Below are positions 6,795-15,597 of a DNA stretch of 41,338 bases, piece by piece (position 1 is the first letter of the stretch; every line of letters starts with the position of its first letter). The notes below the pieces were generated by a model that was not told the DNA's origin, ran no database searches, and worked only from the letters and a program-made list of their open reading frames with translations. The position numbers and the translations under genes were made by a program. This DNA comes from Helicobacteraceae bacterium (GTDB lineage Bacteria; Campylobacterota; Campylobacteria; Campylobacterales; SZUA-545). Where the stretch lies: the NCBI GenBank assembly GCA_031260125.1, contig JAIRKM010000025.1:1-41338 (forward strand), read 5' to 3'.

Positions 6795-8468
6795 CTACAC
6801 CTTAAACTGCGCTAGAGTGGAGTTTACATCGTCTGTCAGCCTGCTTAGGCGCTTAGCGCCGTTGCTTGCTTCGGCGGATGCCTCGCTGTTCTTGTCGGTC
6901 ATTTGAGCGATGTTTTCCACGTTTTTGGCAATATCCTGTCCGGCGAGGCTCTGCTCCTTGAGGGCGCTGGATATTTCGTCGATCGCTTCCGAAACCTTGA
7001 CCGACTGATCTTTGATCGTGCGCATCTTTTCGCCCGCTTCCTGCGTGAGCTTCTGTCCCTGCTCGACCTGACGCACAACTTTGTCCATCTCCTCTACCGC
7101 TTCGTTCGCGGAAGCCTGAATTTTGTTGATCATGGTGGTGATGTCGTCAATCGATTTTGCCGTGCGTTCGGCAAGTTTGCGCACTTCGTCCGCCACGACC
7201 GCGAACCCTCTGCCTTGATCGCCCGCTCTTGCCGCCTCAATAGCGGCGTTAAGCGCCAGCAGATTGGTCTGATCGGCTACGTCCTTGATCACCAGCACAA
7301 TGGAGCTTATCTGTCTGGATTCCTCTCCAAGCGCCTGAATAACCTGCGATGTCCGCGTAACGACCTCCACCATAGCGCTCATCTCATCAGCGGTTTTTTC
7401 AATCACCTGACCGCCTTGAACGCTCACCTCTCCAGCTTCTCCAGCCAGTTTTTGCGCGTCGTTGGCGTTGTTTGATACGGAGCTTATGCTTACGCTCATC
7501 TCCTCCACGCTCGCCGCCATAGACGAGGTTGCGGAGCTTTGCGCCTGCGAGCCTTCGGCTACGGTCTCGGCGGCTTTGTTGAAGCTCACCACTTCGTTAT
7601 CCACGTCCAGCACGCTCTTTCTGATCGCCAGCACGGACTCTTGTATCTTTTCCATCATGCGATCAAACGCCGACATCATTTCGCCTATCTCGTCTTTTGA
7701 GCGATACCCCACGCGCAGTTTCAGATTATGCTCGGTTGCCACCTGAACGACCACGTCGCGGGCGCGTCCTATAGGCTTGACAATCGACGCGTAAAGCGAG
7801 TAGATCATAAAAAGGACAAGAGCGATGACCGCAAGCGTAACGATTGCGAGGGCGGCAAGCATTGTGTTGGTCTTGGATTCGGCGGCAAGAACAGTGTCGC
7901 TTGCCATTTTTTCATTGATCGTAACAAACTTTTGCAGCTCGCCCGTGAGCTTGTTCGTAGCGGCTATGTTGTCCAGATTTTCCAAGCCCATGCGCCGAAA
8001 AAGGCTTGCAAGCGCGTCCGCGCTCGGATTTGCCAGGGAGGAGTCGATCTCTTTTAGAAACGATTTGTCAAGTTCGATCCATTTGCTAAAATCGCTTTTT
8101 ATCGCCTCCCAGTCGGCGCGTACGCCAGCATCAATGCTACTTATCTTTTCGTAAGCCGGCATATAGCTCTGCGTCTTTTCGATCAACTCACGGTACTGTT
8201 CGACAGACGCTTTGAGCCCCGCAAGCTGCCGATCGTACGGCAATAGATCAAAACTGGAAATCCTAAACGCGAACCTTTTAAGATCGACGACGTCGTGGCT
8301 GAAATCCATGATGTTTATGATCTTCGCCAAACGCACCTTCTCAATGTCGTCGAGAGCCTTAACGTTGCTGCTCGCAATAAACATGCCGGTTATCCCAACG
8401 ATGAGCAGGCTTATAATGCTGACTGCCAAAACAGCGACGAGTTTAATTTTAATGTTCATTCGATTCAC
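6795..8468 (-). CDS. Methyl-accepting chemotaxis protein
   Basis: This 557-residue transducer has two membrane helices (about 7-30 and 205-227) flanking a helical periplasmic sensor domain of about 170 residues. A HAMP segment follows, then a long coiled-coil signalling domain with the invariant tip sequence [20 protein letters not shown], which contacts CheA and CheW. No C-terminal CheR/CheB-binding pentapeptide is visible. The periplasmic domain resembles four-helix-bundle sensors, but its ligand cannot be read from the sequence. AGGAG lies eight bases before the start. It lies upstream of nrfHA on the same strand, 104 bases away and with a separate promoter between. A link to nitrite sensing would be speculation. 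Confidence 0.95.
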   Translation of the reverse strand: MNRMNIKIKLVAVLAVSIISLLIVGITGMFIASSNVKALDDIEKVRLAKIINIMDFSHDVVDLKRFAFRISSFDLLPYDRQLAGLKASVEQYRELIEKTQSYMPAYEKISSIDAGVRADWEAIKSDFSKWIELDKSFLKEIDSSLANPSADALASLFRRMGLENLDNIAATNKLTGELQKFVTINEKMASDTVLAAESKTNTMLAALAIVTLAVIALVLFMIYSLYASIVKPIGRARDVVVQVATEHNLKLRVGYRSKDEIGEMMSAFDRMMEKIQESVLAIRKSVLDVDNEVVSFNKAAETVAEGSQAQSSATSSMAASVEEMSVSISSVSNNANDAQKLAGEAGEVSVQGGQVIEKTADEMSAMVEVVTRTSQVIQALGEESRQISSIVLVIKDVADQTNLLALNAAIEAARAGDQGRGFAVVADEVRKLAERTAKSIDDITTMINKIQASANEAVEEMDKVVRQVEQGQKLTQEAGEKMRTIKDQSVKVSEAIDEISSALKEQSLAGQDIAKNVENIAQMTDKNSEASAEASNGAKRLSRLTDDVNSTLAQFKV

Positions 8469-8488
8469 TCCTAATTTTGGTATGCCGT

Positions 8489-8494
8489 ATTATG
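8489..8494 (-). promoter_or_regulatory. Candidate -10 box of the chemotaxis receptor gene
   Basis: CATAAT on the minus strand, inside GCCATAATACGG, lies about 20 bases before the receptor's AGGAG site. The context GCCATAAT is also not far from a sigma-28 -10 element (GCCGATAA), which would fit a chemotaxis gene. No clear -35 box settles which sigma factor is used. Confidence 0.35.
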
Positions 8495-8591
8495 GCCTTT
8501 TTTTCTGAAATCTATACTCTCATAAATTCCCGCATATTATCTGTTAAAGATTAAGATCGACTGAGACGGAACTTTATTTAGCCGCCAATGC

Positions 8592-8606
8592 TTTTTTGGA
8601 TAAAAT
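8592..8606 (+). promoter_or_regulatory. Candidate promoter of the DUF2156 gene
   Basis: A T-run followed by GGATAAAATT matches the Campylobacterota pattern in which periodic T-tracts replace the -35 box before a TATAAT-like -10. It lies close to the GGAG site, so the leader would be very short. Confidence 0.45.
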
Positions 8607-8627
8607 TACTCCTTTTTTGGAGTTTTG

Positions 8628-9506
8628 ATGAATTTTGAACCTATTTCACTGACGCATAAAGACGCCATTGACAGCGCCTTGAAGTCAACCGCGCAGGAGA
8701 CTGCCGATCGCACATTTGTCAATCTCTGGCTCTGGCGGTTTGGAAGGGAGATTTCGGTCGCCGCGGAAAAAGATTTTTTGGTGATTGGGGAACAAGAAAG
8801 CGGCAAACCGCCCTGTTTTCTCTTTCCGCTCGGTAGCGCGGATGTGGCGGTTGAGGCGCTGATTGGGCACTGTAAAAGCGCGGGCGTTCCGCTCTGCTTC
8901 AGAGCGCTTACGATCGCGCAGGTTGAGAGACTTAAGGCGATCGCGGGAGATCGGCTTGAGACTTTTCACAACGGCGACCACGATGACTACCTATATGACG
9001 CGCAGGCGCTGATAGCGCTCGCGGGCAAAGCCTACCACGCGAAAAAGAATTTTGTCAACCGCTTTGAGACGCTCTACGGCATCTGTTACGAGCGGCTGAG
9101 CGATCTAAATCTCGGCGAGACGATCGCCTTTATAAACCGTTGGTTTGATCGATCCGCCTACAGGGCAAGCGGCGAGCAAGAGGGGATCGTCGAACTGCTG
9201 AAAGATTACAAGCGCTTTTCGTGTAGCTACGGGATTTTGCGTACAGAGGGGCAAATTGTGGGGTTTACGATCGGCGAGGAGCTTTCGAGCGAATGTGTGG
9301 TGATACACGTGGAGAAGGCGGATGGCGCGGGCTATCCGGGTAGCTATCAGGTACTCAATCAGGCGCATTTGAAAAACGAGTGGGCGGATAAGCGGATCGT
9401 CAATCGAGAGGAAGACTTGGGGCTTGAAGGGCTTAGGAGAGCGAAGCTCTCATACCACCCAATCGGCTTCGCGCGGAAGTTTGAAGCCAGAGTGGACGTT
9501 ACTTGA
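8628..9506 (+). CDS. DUF2156 (phosphatidylglycerol lysyltransferase-like) protein
   Basis: This 292-residue cytoplasmic protein matches the DUF2156 family, a GNAT-fold domain related to the catalytic part of aminoacyl-phosphatidylglycerol synthases. The middle segment with Y-H-A-K-K-N-F-V-N-R-F, followed by an acyl-transferase-like half (residues about 180-260), is typical. It lacks the membrane domain of MprF/LysX proteins, so it is a stand-alone family member with no proven substrate. The start chosen is ATG 8628, spaced five bases from GGAG; a TTG three bases upstream is too close to that site. The 3' end overlaps a small minus-strand gene by eight bases. Confidence 0.85.
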   Translation: MNFEPISLTHKDAIDSALKSTAQETADRTFVNLWLWRFGREISVAAEKDFLVIGEQESGKPPCFLFPLGSADVAVEALIGHCKSAGVPLCFRALTIAQVERLKAIAGDRLETFHNGDHDDYLYDAQALIALAGKAYHAKKNFVNRFETLYGICYERLSDLNLGETIAFINRWFDRSAYRASGEQEGIVELLKDYKRFSCSYGILRTEGQIVGFTIGEELSSECVVIHVEKADGAGYPGSYQVLNQAHLKNEWADKRIVNREEDLGLEGLRRAKLSYHPIGFARKFEARVDVT

Positions 9507-9633
9507 CTAAGCCCGATCGAACTTTCGGATGCTGGTAATCCGCCGGCTCGTAAACGTTTGTAAAATAGTAGGCGATCATTGCCGCCACCAAAAGAAGCAG
9601 AGCGTACAAGACGATCTTATTTCCCAGCTTCAT
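9499..9633 (-). CDS. Small single-span membrane protein after fliW
   Basis: This unlisted 44-residue frame starts at ATG 9633, three bases after the fliW stop, and ends overlapping the convergent DUF2156 gene. It begins with MKLGNKIVLYALLLL, giving two lysines and a strong hydrophobic helix (about 7-25). A polar tail of about 19 residues follows, containing Tyr-Glu-Pro and His-Pro. The positive N-terminus predicts an N-in, C-out single-span protein. There is no strong binding site, so it would depend on translational coupling with fliW. The placement and well-formed membrane helix argue that it is real. I do not recognise it; a role linked to flagella or to the envelope is only an inference from position. 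Confidence 0.6.
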   Translation of the reverse strand: MKLGNKIVLYALLLLVAAMIAYYFTNVYEPADYQHPKVRSGLVK

Positions 9634-9636
9634 CGC

Positions 9637-10029
9637 TTAAACCACGCGATCGACAAACTCAGAAAGTTTATGCGCGATCTTGAAGTCGGGATAGAGCTTG
9701 CCGTCTAAAACGATCTGAGCAGCCCTGCCGTTGTCTTGATTGAAAACGATCGGCGCCAAAAAGTTGATTTCAGAATCGTCCGTCTCGTTTCCTAGCGCAA
9801 GGACGTTGTACACCAACAGGCGGCTTTTTTCGTTGATCCCCAGAAGCTCCTGAACGTCCAAAGAGAGATCGAAGCTGTATTCGCGCAAATGATATGGATT
9901 TATAAGCGTCCATGTCAAACCTTCGCCGTCAACGGCGCTAAGCAAAGAAAAGAGATCGTCGCTCTTTTGAAGCTCCACCTTTTTCACCTGTTCAAAGCCG
10001 AGTATCGGCGATGTGAGTTCGTATGTCAT
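9637..10029 (-). CDS. fliW: Flagellar assembly factor FliW
   Basis: This 130-residue cytoplasmic protein binds flagellin and antagonises the regulator CsrA, so that flagellin translation follows export. The sequence has the usual FliW features: an N-terminal strand ending in S-P-I-L-G-F-E, a central N-P-Y and Y-N-V-L region, and the L-N-x-x-A-P-I-V-like segment (NFLAPIVFNQ). The length is normal. A GGAGGT site lies just upstream of ATG 10029. It follows flagellin by 15 bases in the same direction, so the two are likely one transcript. A csrA gene is not in this window. Confidence 0.93.
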   Translation of the reverse strand: MTYELTSPILGFEQVKKVELQKSDDLFSLLSAVDGEGLTWTLINPYHLREYSFDLSLDVQELLGINEKSRLLVYNVLALGNETDDSEINFLAPIVFNQDNGRAAQIVLDGKLYPDFKIAHKLSEFVDRVV

Positions 10030-10044
10030 AAATTACCTCCTTAT

Positions 10045-11523
10045 CTATTGCAGCAGTCTTAAAACAGCCTGCTGAATGGCGTTTGCCTGACTGAGCGCGT
10101 AACTGCCGGACTGCGTTAAGATGCTTTGCTTGGAGAAGTTTGCGCTTTCGGCTCCAAACTCTACATCGCGGATGCCGGATTCCGCCGATTTTACATTAAC
10201 CTGCGTAACGCTGATGTTGTTAAGCGTAACTTCAAGCTGCAACTGCGCCGCGCCGATGTCGGAACGGATACGATCCAAAAGGTTGATCGCGCTCTCGGCT
10301 ATGTCCATCACGATCATAGCGCCCTCTCTCGTGGTAACGCCCGATCCAAAGTTGAACTCCGCCTCCGTATATTGCGTGTTGTTGCCAAAGCCCGCGGCAG
10401 CCTGAATGTCGTCTTTGTTAAACACGCCCGTAACCATACGCAGATTGTAATTGGCCTGAAACGCGTTGAGCTTGCCATCAAGCGCTCCAGTAGTATTTTC
10501 TTTGACGATAATGTCGTTTGCCCTTGTTGAGGTGAACGATATTCTGCCATAGTTGTTTTCATCGGCGCTCGCTATGTGTGTAACGTCGCCGTGCGTTCCA
10601 GATATGGCAATTCCTCTGCCATCAGCGGAGACCAAATTCAGTCTGCCCTGCACATCGACGCTCGCCGTAACGCCCGTTTGCGTGGTGTAGTTGTTGATCG
10701 CGTTTCTCAAGTTGCCGTTTCTGTCCGCCTGCTCCACAGTTACATCGCCAATCGTGATGCCGTTAATCACAAGGCCGCTTATGGCGCCGGCGCTGATCTG
10801 CTCCGCGCCCGTCGTCTGCGTAATGTATGTCGCCCGAATACCGCCTAGCGCATCGGAATTTTTATTAACCGCTTCTGCCAGCACGCCTACGCCCGTCCCT
10901 GCGCTAGAGGAGATGACGACGCTCTCCAAAACCACCTTTTTGCCATCTACGTCAAATTCCAGCGTCGTAATGCCGCTTTGGGTGACGTTGTCCGAAGTTT
11001 CCCGACGCACCGAGCCAATCTTATCCGAGCTGGTCGCTCCTATGGAAACGCGAATCACCTCGTTTGAATACGCCCCTATCTCAAACGCCTTGTTGGTAAA
11101 GCTACCGGCAAGCATCTTGAGTCCGTTGTACGACGTTTGAAACGCGATGTTGTCAAGCTGTTCGATCAGACGGATCACGTCGCGCTGAATCGCGGAGCGG
11201 GATTGGAAGTTCTGCGTATCCTGCGCCGCCTGAGCCGCCTTTGTCTTGATCGTGTCGAGAATTTTAATCTGCTCGTCCATCGCCTTGTCCGCCACGCCGA
11301 TCATGCCGATCGCGTCATTGGCGTTGCGGATCGACTGCCCAAGCGCATTTGCCTGCGATCGCAGGCTGTCGGCGATCGCCATACCGGACGAATCGTCGCT
11401 TGCCTTGTTGATCCGTAAGCCGGAAGACAGCTTCTCGAGCGATTTGGTCATCTCGCGATCCGTAACCGCGAGATTTACGTTTGAGTTCAGCGCCTTGATG
11501 TTGGTGTTGATGATGAAGCTCAC
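10045..11523 (-). CDS. fla: Flagellin
   Basis: This 492-residue filament protein starts at GTG 11523, where AGAAGGAGA lies seven bases upstream and the protein begins MSFIINTNIKALNSN, the canonical flagellin start. The N-terminal D0/D1 helices (1-150) and the C-terminal helices (about 400-492, ending QAVLRLLQ) are well conserved; the middle is a variable surface domain. The D1 stretch ILDTIKTKAAQAAQD is the epsilonproteobacterial version of the region that TLR5 recognises in other bacteria, so evasion of TLR5 is expected from family knowledge. A sigma-54-like promoter precedes the gene, as for flaB of Campylobacter. fliW follows. Confidence 0.97.
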   Translation of the reverse strand: MSFIINTNIKALNSNVNLAVTDREMTKSLEKLSSGLRINKASDDSSGMAIADSLRSQANALGQSIRNANDAIGMIGVADKAMDEQIKILDTIKTKAAQAAQDTQNFQSRSAIQRDVIRLIEQLDNIAFQTSYNGLKMLAGSFTNKAFEIGAYSNEVIRVSIGATSSDKIGSVRRETSDNVTQSGITTLEFDVDGKKVVLESVVISSSAGTGVGVLAEAVNKNSDALGGIRATYITQTTGAEQISAGAISGLVINGITIGDVTVEQADRNGNLRNAINNYTTQTGVTASVDVQGRLNLVSADGRGIAISGTHGDVTHIASADENNYGRISFTSTRANDIIVKENTTGALDGKLNAFQANYNLRMVTGVFNKDDIQAAAGFGNNTQYTEAEFNFGSGVTTREGAMIVMDIAESAINLLDRIRSDIGAAQLQLEVTLNNISVTQVNVKSAESGIRDVEFGAESANFSKQSILTQSGSYALSQANAIQQAVLRLLQ

Positions 11524-11562
11524 TGCCGAATCTCCTTCTGTTGCGTTAGAACTTCGATATTC

Positions 11563-11579
11563 AAGCATTTGCCATTCCA
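11563..11579 (-). promoter_or_regulatory. Sigma-54-like promoter of flagellin
   Basis: On the minus strand, TGGAATGGCAAATGCTT has the GG-N10-GC spacing required by RpoN, with TGG at -24 and TGCT at -12. The predicted start lies near 11552, leaving a leader of about 29 bases with the flagellin binding site. Two of the -24 positions differ from consensus. Confidence 0.5.
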
Positions 11580-11602
11580 AAGCCCATGGTTTGAGAAAAT
11601 GC

Positions 11603-11608
11603 TATGAT
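11603..11608 (+). promoter_or_regulatory. Candidate -10 box of mltA-bioA
   Basis: TATGAT with a preceding GC lies about 18 bases before the GAGGA site of mltA. It lies back to back with the flagellin promoter, so the 115-base gap serves two divergent units. Confidence 0.4.
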
Positions 11609-11637
11609 AAAAAGAAAAACCGATTGAGGAAGCCGCG

Positions 11638-12786
11638 TTGAAAAATACAATGCTTATAACACTTGCCGCCGTATTCTTAGGAGGCTGCTCCGCCTTTTTG
11701 CCGCAGTTTAACGCGGAGGAGACGCCGCAATTTGCCGAGATGTTTCCAAAGTCCAAAAATCAAAGCGCCGTTTACGCTCCCGTTTCATGGAGCGCGATCG
11801 GCGGCTGGCGGAAGGACGATCTCAGCGAAGCGCTTTCGGCGTTTATAAAAAGCTGCCACAAAATGGACAGCAGCCTGAGCTGGGAAAAGGTGTGCAATGA
11901 GGCGTACGGTATCGACGCGGACGACACGGTGAGCGCGAGGCTGTTTTTTGAAACGCACTTTCAGCCGTATGAAATCTACGGCGATGGCAATCGGCGTGAA
12001 TCGCTCATCACCGGCTACTATCTGCCGCTCTTAAACGGCAGCCGCGTAAAAACGGAGCGATTCCTATACCCGATATACAAAAAACCGCCCAATCTCGTTG
12101 TGATCGACGCAAAGGCGTTTGAGATCAACCGCAAGAACTTCTACGCCCAACTGCTGGAAAACGGCATGGTGGTGCCGTATATGACCCGCGCCGAAATCGA
12201 AGCGAGCGGCGAGCCGCTGAAGGGGAACGAACTTTTCTGGGTGGACGACCAAATCGGTCTCTTTTTTATGCACATTCAAGGTTCCGGGCTGATACAGACC
12301 GAAGATGGTGAAATTCATCAGATAGGATACGCCGCGCAGAATGGAAAACCCTATTTCGCGATCGGCGCGTATCTGTACGAATCGGGCAAAATCGCTCAAA
12401 ACGACCTGTCTATGCAGACGATCCGCGCCTACCTAGAAAAGAATCCCAACGAGAGGCTTGAAATTATGCATAAAAACCAGAGCTTCATATTTTTTGAGGA
12501 GGGCAACGCCACGCTGGGCGTTTTTGGTACGCAAGGAGCGCTGCTGACGGAGAAGCGGTCAATCGCCGTCGATCGGTCGCTTATACCTCTTGGGGCGCCC
12601 GTATTTATCAGCACGGACGATCTAAGCCGCCTTACGATCGCGCAGGATACGGGCGGCGCCATACGAGGCGCGGCGCGGGCAGACTTCTTTTGGGGCAGAG
12701 GCAGGGAGGCGGAGGAGAAAGCCGGCGCTATGAAGGCGCGTGGAAAGATATGGGTATTGCTGCCAAAGGAGCAGGGTGGTGAATGA
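11638..12786 (+). CDS. mltA: Membrane-bound lytic murein transglycosylase A (lipoprotein)
   Basis: This 382-residue enzyme cleaves the glycan strands of peptidoglycan, forming 1,6-anhydro-muramic acid ends. The start is TTG 11638 with GAGGA seven bases upstream. A lipoprotein signal with lipobox LGGC (about 14-17) places it in a membrane, probably the outer one. The MltA barrel domain spans the middle (ITGYYLPLL, FFMHIQGSGL). The C-terminal 3D domain carries the conserved aspartates, including that in IAQDTGGAI and that in GAARADFFWG. The end overlaps the start of bioA, so the pair is probably co-transcribed although unrelated in function. Confidence 0.93.
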   Translation: MKNTMLITLAAVFLGGCSAFLPQFNAEETPQFAEMFPKSKNQSAVYAPVSWSAIGGWRKDDLSEALSAFIKSCHKMDSSLSWEKVCNEAYGIDADDTVSARLFFETHFQPYEIYGDGNRRESLITGYYLPLLNGSRVKTERFLYPIYKKPPNLVVIDAKAFEINRKNFYAQLLENGMVVPYMTRAEIEASGEPLKGNELFWVDDQIGLFFMHIQGSGLIQTEDGEIHQIGYAAQNGKPYFAIGAYLYESGKIAQNDLSMQTIRAYLEKNPNERLEIMHKNQSFIFFEEGNATLGVFGTQGALLTEKRSIAVDRSLIPLGAPVFISTDDLSRLTIAQDTGGAIRGAARADFFWGRGREAEEKAGAMKARGKIWVLLPKEQGGE

Positions 12787-14065
12787 TCTGCTGCGGCGCG
12801 ACCTAAAACATATCTGGCATCCATGCTCGCAGATGAAAGATTACGCGGACGGCATTCTGCCGCTGATCGCCATTGAGCGCGGAGACGGGGCATATCTGAT
12901 CGACGTTGAGGGGAGGCGTTATCTGGACGCGGTCAGCAGTTGGTGGGTAAATCTGCTTGGACACAACAACCCGCGTATCGTCCGCGCTGTACAGGAGCAA
13001 ACCGCCGCGCTTGAACAGGTGATCTTCGCCGGTTTTACCCATATACCCGCTATTACTCTGGCGGAACGTATCACCGGCATCGCCCCAAAAGGGCTGAACA
13101 AGGTTTTTTTCGCGGGCGACGGTTCGAGCGCGGTTGAGGTGGCGATCAAGATGGCGTTTCACGCGAAGCTCAACCGCGGACAAAACCGTCCGCTTGTGGT
13201 CTCGCTGCAAAACAGCTATCACGGTGAAACGCTGGGGGCTTTGGCGGCGGGAGATGTGGACATGTACAAAAAAATATACGCTCCTCTTCTCTTTCATACC
13301 GTTCAGGCAAAATCTCCCGCGCTTTGCGGCGGCGCGGAGGCGATCGAGGATATGCGCGCGGTGCTGGAGGCAAACGCGGGGCGGATCTGCGCCGTGATCG
13401 TTGAGCCGCTTGTGCAGTGCGCGGGCGCTATGGCGATGTACGATCCGGATTATCTAGGAGCGCTGCGATCGCTCTGCAACGAGTTTGACGTATATTTGAT
13501 CGCCGATGAGATCGCGGTGGGGTTTGGGCGCACAGGCACTATGTTTGCCTGCGATCAGGCTGGGATCGCGCCCGATCTTATGACGCTTTCCAAAGGTCTC
13601 ACAGGCGGGTTTCTGCCGCTTTCGCTTACGCTCGCCACAGAGGATATCTACGCTGCGTTCTACGATGACTATCTCAAAGAGAGGAGCTTTTTACACTCGC
13701 ACAGCTACACGGGAAACGCAATAGCCTGCGCCGCCGCGAACGCCACGATCGAGCAGCTGACAGAGGGAAAAATCCTACTAGAAAACGGGGCTAAGATAGA
13801 GGCGCTGAAAAACGGTTTGGCAAAAATAGCCGCGATCGGCAGAGTAAAAGAAACACGTCAACGTGGAATGATAGCGGCGTTTGACGTAATGGGTTTTGAA
13901 AGAGAGGCGCGTATCGGCGTGCGTATCGCTAGGGAAGCGCTGAAGAACGAGATTGTGCTACGTCCTCTTGGCAACACCGTCTATTTTATGCCGCCGTTTG
14001 CGATCACCGTCGGCGAGATAGAGAGGCTGTGCGAGACGACAGCGCGGATCGTTGAAGAGCTCTAA
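12779..14065 (+). CDS. bioA: Adenosylmethionine-8-amino-7-oxononanoate aminotransferase
   Basis: This 428-residue PLP enzyme converts 7-keto-8-aminopelargonate to 7,8-diaminopelargonate in biotin synthesis, using S-adenosylmethionine as amino donor. Diagnostic segments are HIWHPCSQMKDY near the start, DAVSSWWVNLLGH, the PLP phosphate site GDGSSAVEVA, and the cofactor lysine in LSKGLTGG. The start is GTG 12779, seven bases after AAAGGAG and overlapping mltA by eight bases; GTG 12776 is possible. Biotin made here is needed by OadA, and BirA attaches it; both genes are in this window. No other bio genes are nearby. Confidence 0.95.
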   Translation: MNDLLRRDLKHIWHPCSQMKDYADGILPLIAIERGDGAYLIDVEGRRYLDAVSSWWVNLLGHNNPRIVRAVQEQTAALEQVIFAGFTHIPAITLAERITGIAPKGLNKVFFAGDGSSAVEVAIKMAFHAKLNRGQNRPLVVSLQNSYHGETLGALAAGDVDMYKKIYAPLLFHTVQAKSPALCGGAEAIEDMRAVLEANAGRICAVIVEPLVQCAGAMAMYDPDYLGALRSLCNEFDVYLIADEIAVGFGRTGTMFACDQAGIAPDLMTLSKGLTGGFLPLSLTLATEDIYAAFYDDYLKERSFLHSHSYTGNAIACAAANATIEQLTEGKILLENGAKIEALKNGLAKIAAIGRVKETRQRGMIAAFDVMGFEREARIGVRIAREALKNEIVLRPLGNTVYFMPPFAITVGEIERLCETTARIVEEL

Positions 14066-14171
14066 GCTGCATTAAACACGTCAAGGAATATCTAGCCGCG
14101 ATAATTTGCTGTCGGTTTATGCGCGATCGGCACTTTTTGATGATAGCCGCCGCACGATCGCCGCTTACGTT

Positions 14172-15584
14172 TTATATGGGCAGCAGCCGCTGTCTCGCGC
14201 GGTTTTTTTCCATCTGCGCAACAATCTCTCTAAAACGGCTCTTTGGACTGAAAAACGCCGCAAAAAACCCGATCGACAGGAGCGTGTAGCCCAGATAGGT
14301 AGTCCAAGTACCCGGATCGTTCGCGACGGAAAGCACCGTCCCCTTTTCGTCTTTGTCGTACGAGTGCTGATAAAAGCGAAATCCCTTGTATGTGAGGATA
14401 TTGTTCATATATATCCGCTCCTCCTGCTCAGCGCCGTTATCCTGCACGACGACCTGACTTTCATACGATGAGGGAGAGGCGGAGCCGGGGTAGCGTTTGA
14501 GGATAAACTTGTTCAGCTTCAGCGCAAAGGGTAGCCCCACCGTTCCCGCGCCGTAGGATATGTTGAATTTTCTCTCGCCAAGCTCCGCCTCTACCGTTCT
14601 ACCCGCAAGCGGACTGCCGCCCAAAAGCGCCACCTCTTTCGTTTCGCCCTTGTACGACACGTCCGCGATCACCGCGCTCATGCCGGTTTTGCTCTGCGTG
14701 GGCACCACTCTTTTTACAGCCCCCCCCAGATTGCCGCGCAGAGTCAATTTAACGCCGCTGATCGTGGAGTATTCGGCGTTGGAATCAAACGGGTGAAGCG
14801 TGTGCGCCCTAAGGTTGGATGCCTCTTGCGTATCTATATTGGTACGGATCAGATCGGAGTACGCCTTAACGTTCAGTTCGTTTGCGTCGCGGCTGATTAC
14901 GATCGAGGGCTTTTCAAAGTTGAAAGCGTTGCCAAAGCCCAAAAGCGTTACTCCCAAATCGACATATTCGTCTTCAAACAGCTCCACAAGCATAGGCGCT
15001 TTCGCCCCTGTTTCCACCACAATAGAGATAAACGCCTTGCCGTTTGGATCGGGAACGACAGCCTCCGCCGCGTTGGGGTAAAACGCCTTCGTTTTGATCT
15101 CCACGGGAGCGCCGCCTCCTAGGTTCGCGCTGAAGTCGTGGCTGTGCGAGCCGATCGGCGAAAGAAGAATGGGAAATGAGGCGCTCAATCCAGAGCTGGA
15201 GACTTTAATATAGGAATCGGAGGTTAAAAAGGTATCCGCGCTCTCTCCCTCCCGTATGTACATCAACCCTTCATACCCGTAGTACCGCGTGATAAACGAT
15301 CCCAGCATGATGATGATAAACGAGCTGTGAAAGATGAATATGGGCATTTTGTCCTTCTGCCACATATTAAATTTGATCATGTTGCCCAAGAGCGTCAGCG
15401 CCAGCAAAAACAGCGTAAAGGTAAACCACGCGCTATTGTAAACCGCCGTGCGGGCGGCGGCGGAGCCGAAGTCGTTTTCTATGAAAGTCGCCGCCGCACA
15501 GGCAAGCGCGATAAACACCAATAAAAAGATCGATAGGCGTGTCGATGTCAGCATCGTGTAAATGGTATTCAACAGATATTTCAT
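14172..15584 (-). CDS. ccsB: ResB/CcsB-type cytochrome c biogenesis protein
   Basis: This 470-residue membrane protein belongs to system II cytochrome c maturation, which carries haem across the membrane and joins it to CXXCH motifs. Hydrophobic helices lie at about 14-35, 50-70 and 80-100, and a last one near 435-455. Between them is a large periplasmic domain. The histidine in FIFHSSFIIIMLG and the segment FRFYQHSYDKDEKGTVLSV are typical. Many Campylobacterota have a fused CcsBA of about 900 residues or more. Here only the ResB half is present, with no CcsA (WWD domain) next to it. It starts 13 bases after ybeY, with a GGAGG site inside the ybeY end. Confidence 0.88.
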   Translation of the reverse strand: MKYLLNTIYTMLTSTRLSIFLLVFIALACAAATFIENDFGSAAARTAVYNSAWFTFTLFLLALTLLGNMIKFNMWQKDKMPIFIFHSSFIIIMLGSFITRYYGYEGLMYIREGESADTFLTSDSYIKVSSSGLSASFPILLSPIGSHSHDFSANLGGGAPVEIKTKAFYPNAAEAVVPDPNGKAFISIVVETGAKAPMLVELFEDEYVDLGVTLLGFGNAFNFEKPSIVISRDANELNVKAYSDLIRTNIDTQEASNLRAHTLHPFDSNAEYSTISGVKLTLRGNLGGAVKRVVPTQSKTGMSAVIADVSYKGETKEVALLGGSPLAGRTVEAELGERKFNISYGAGTVGLPFALKLNKFILKRYPGSASPSSYESQVVVQDNGAEQEERIYMNNILTYKGFRFYQHSYDKDEKGTVLSVANDPGTWTTYLGYTLLSIGFFAAFFSPKSRFREIVAQMEKNRARQRLLPI

Positions 15585-15597
15585 ATTTCCTCCGTTT

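Noticed and set aside
13222-13237. Possible parS site around CACGGTGAAAC in bioA
   Set aside because: An extra base breaks the palindrome and the left arm does not match.
14106-14471. 121-codon plus-strand frame between bioA and ccsB
   Set aside because: Most of it is antisense to ccsB, the start is a TTG without a binding site, and no family resemblance is visible.
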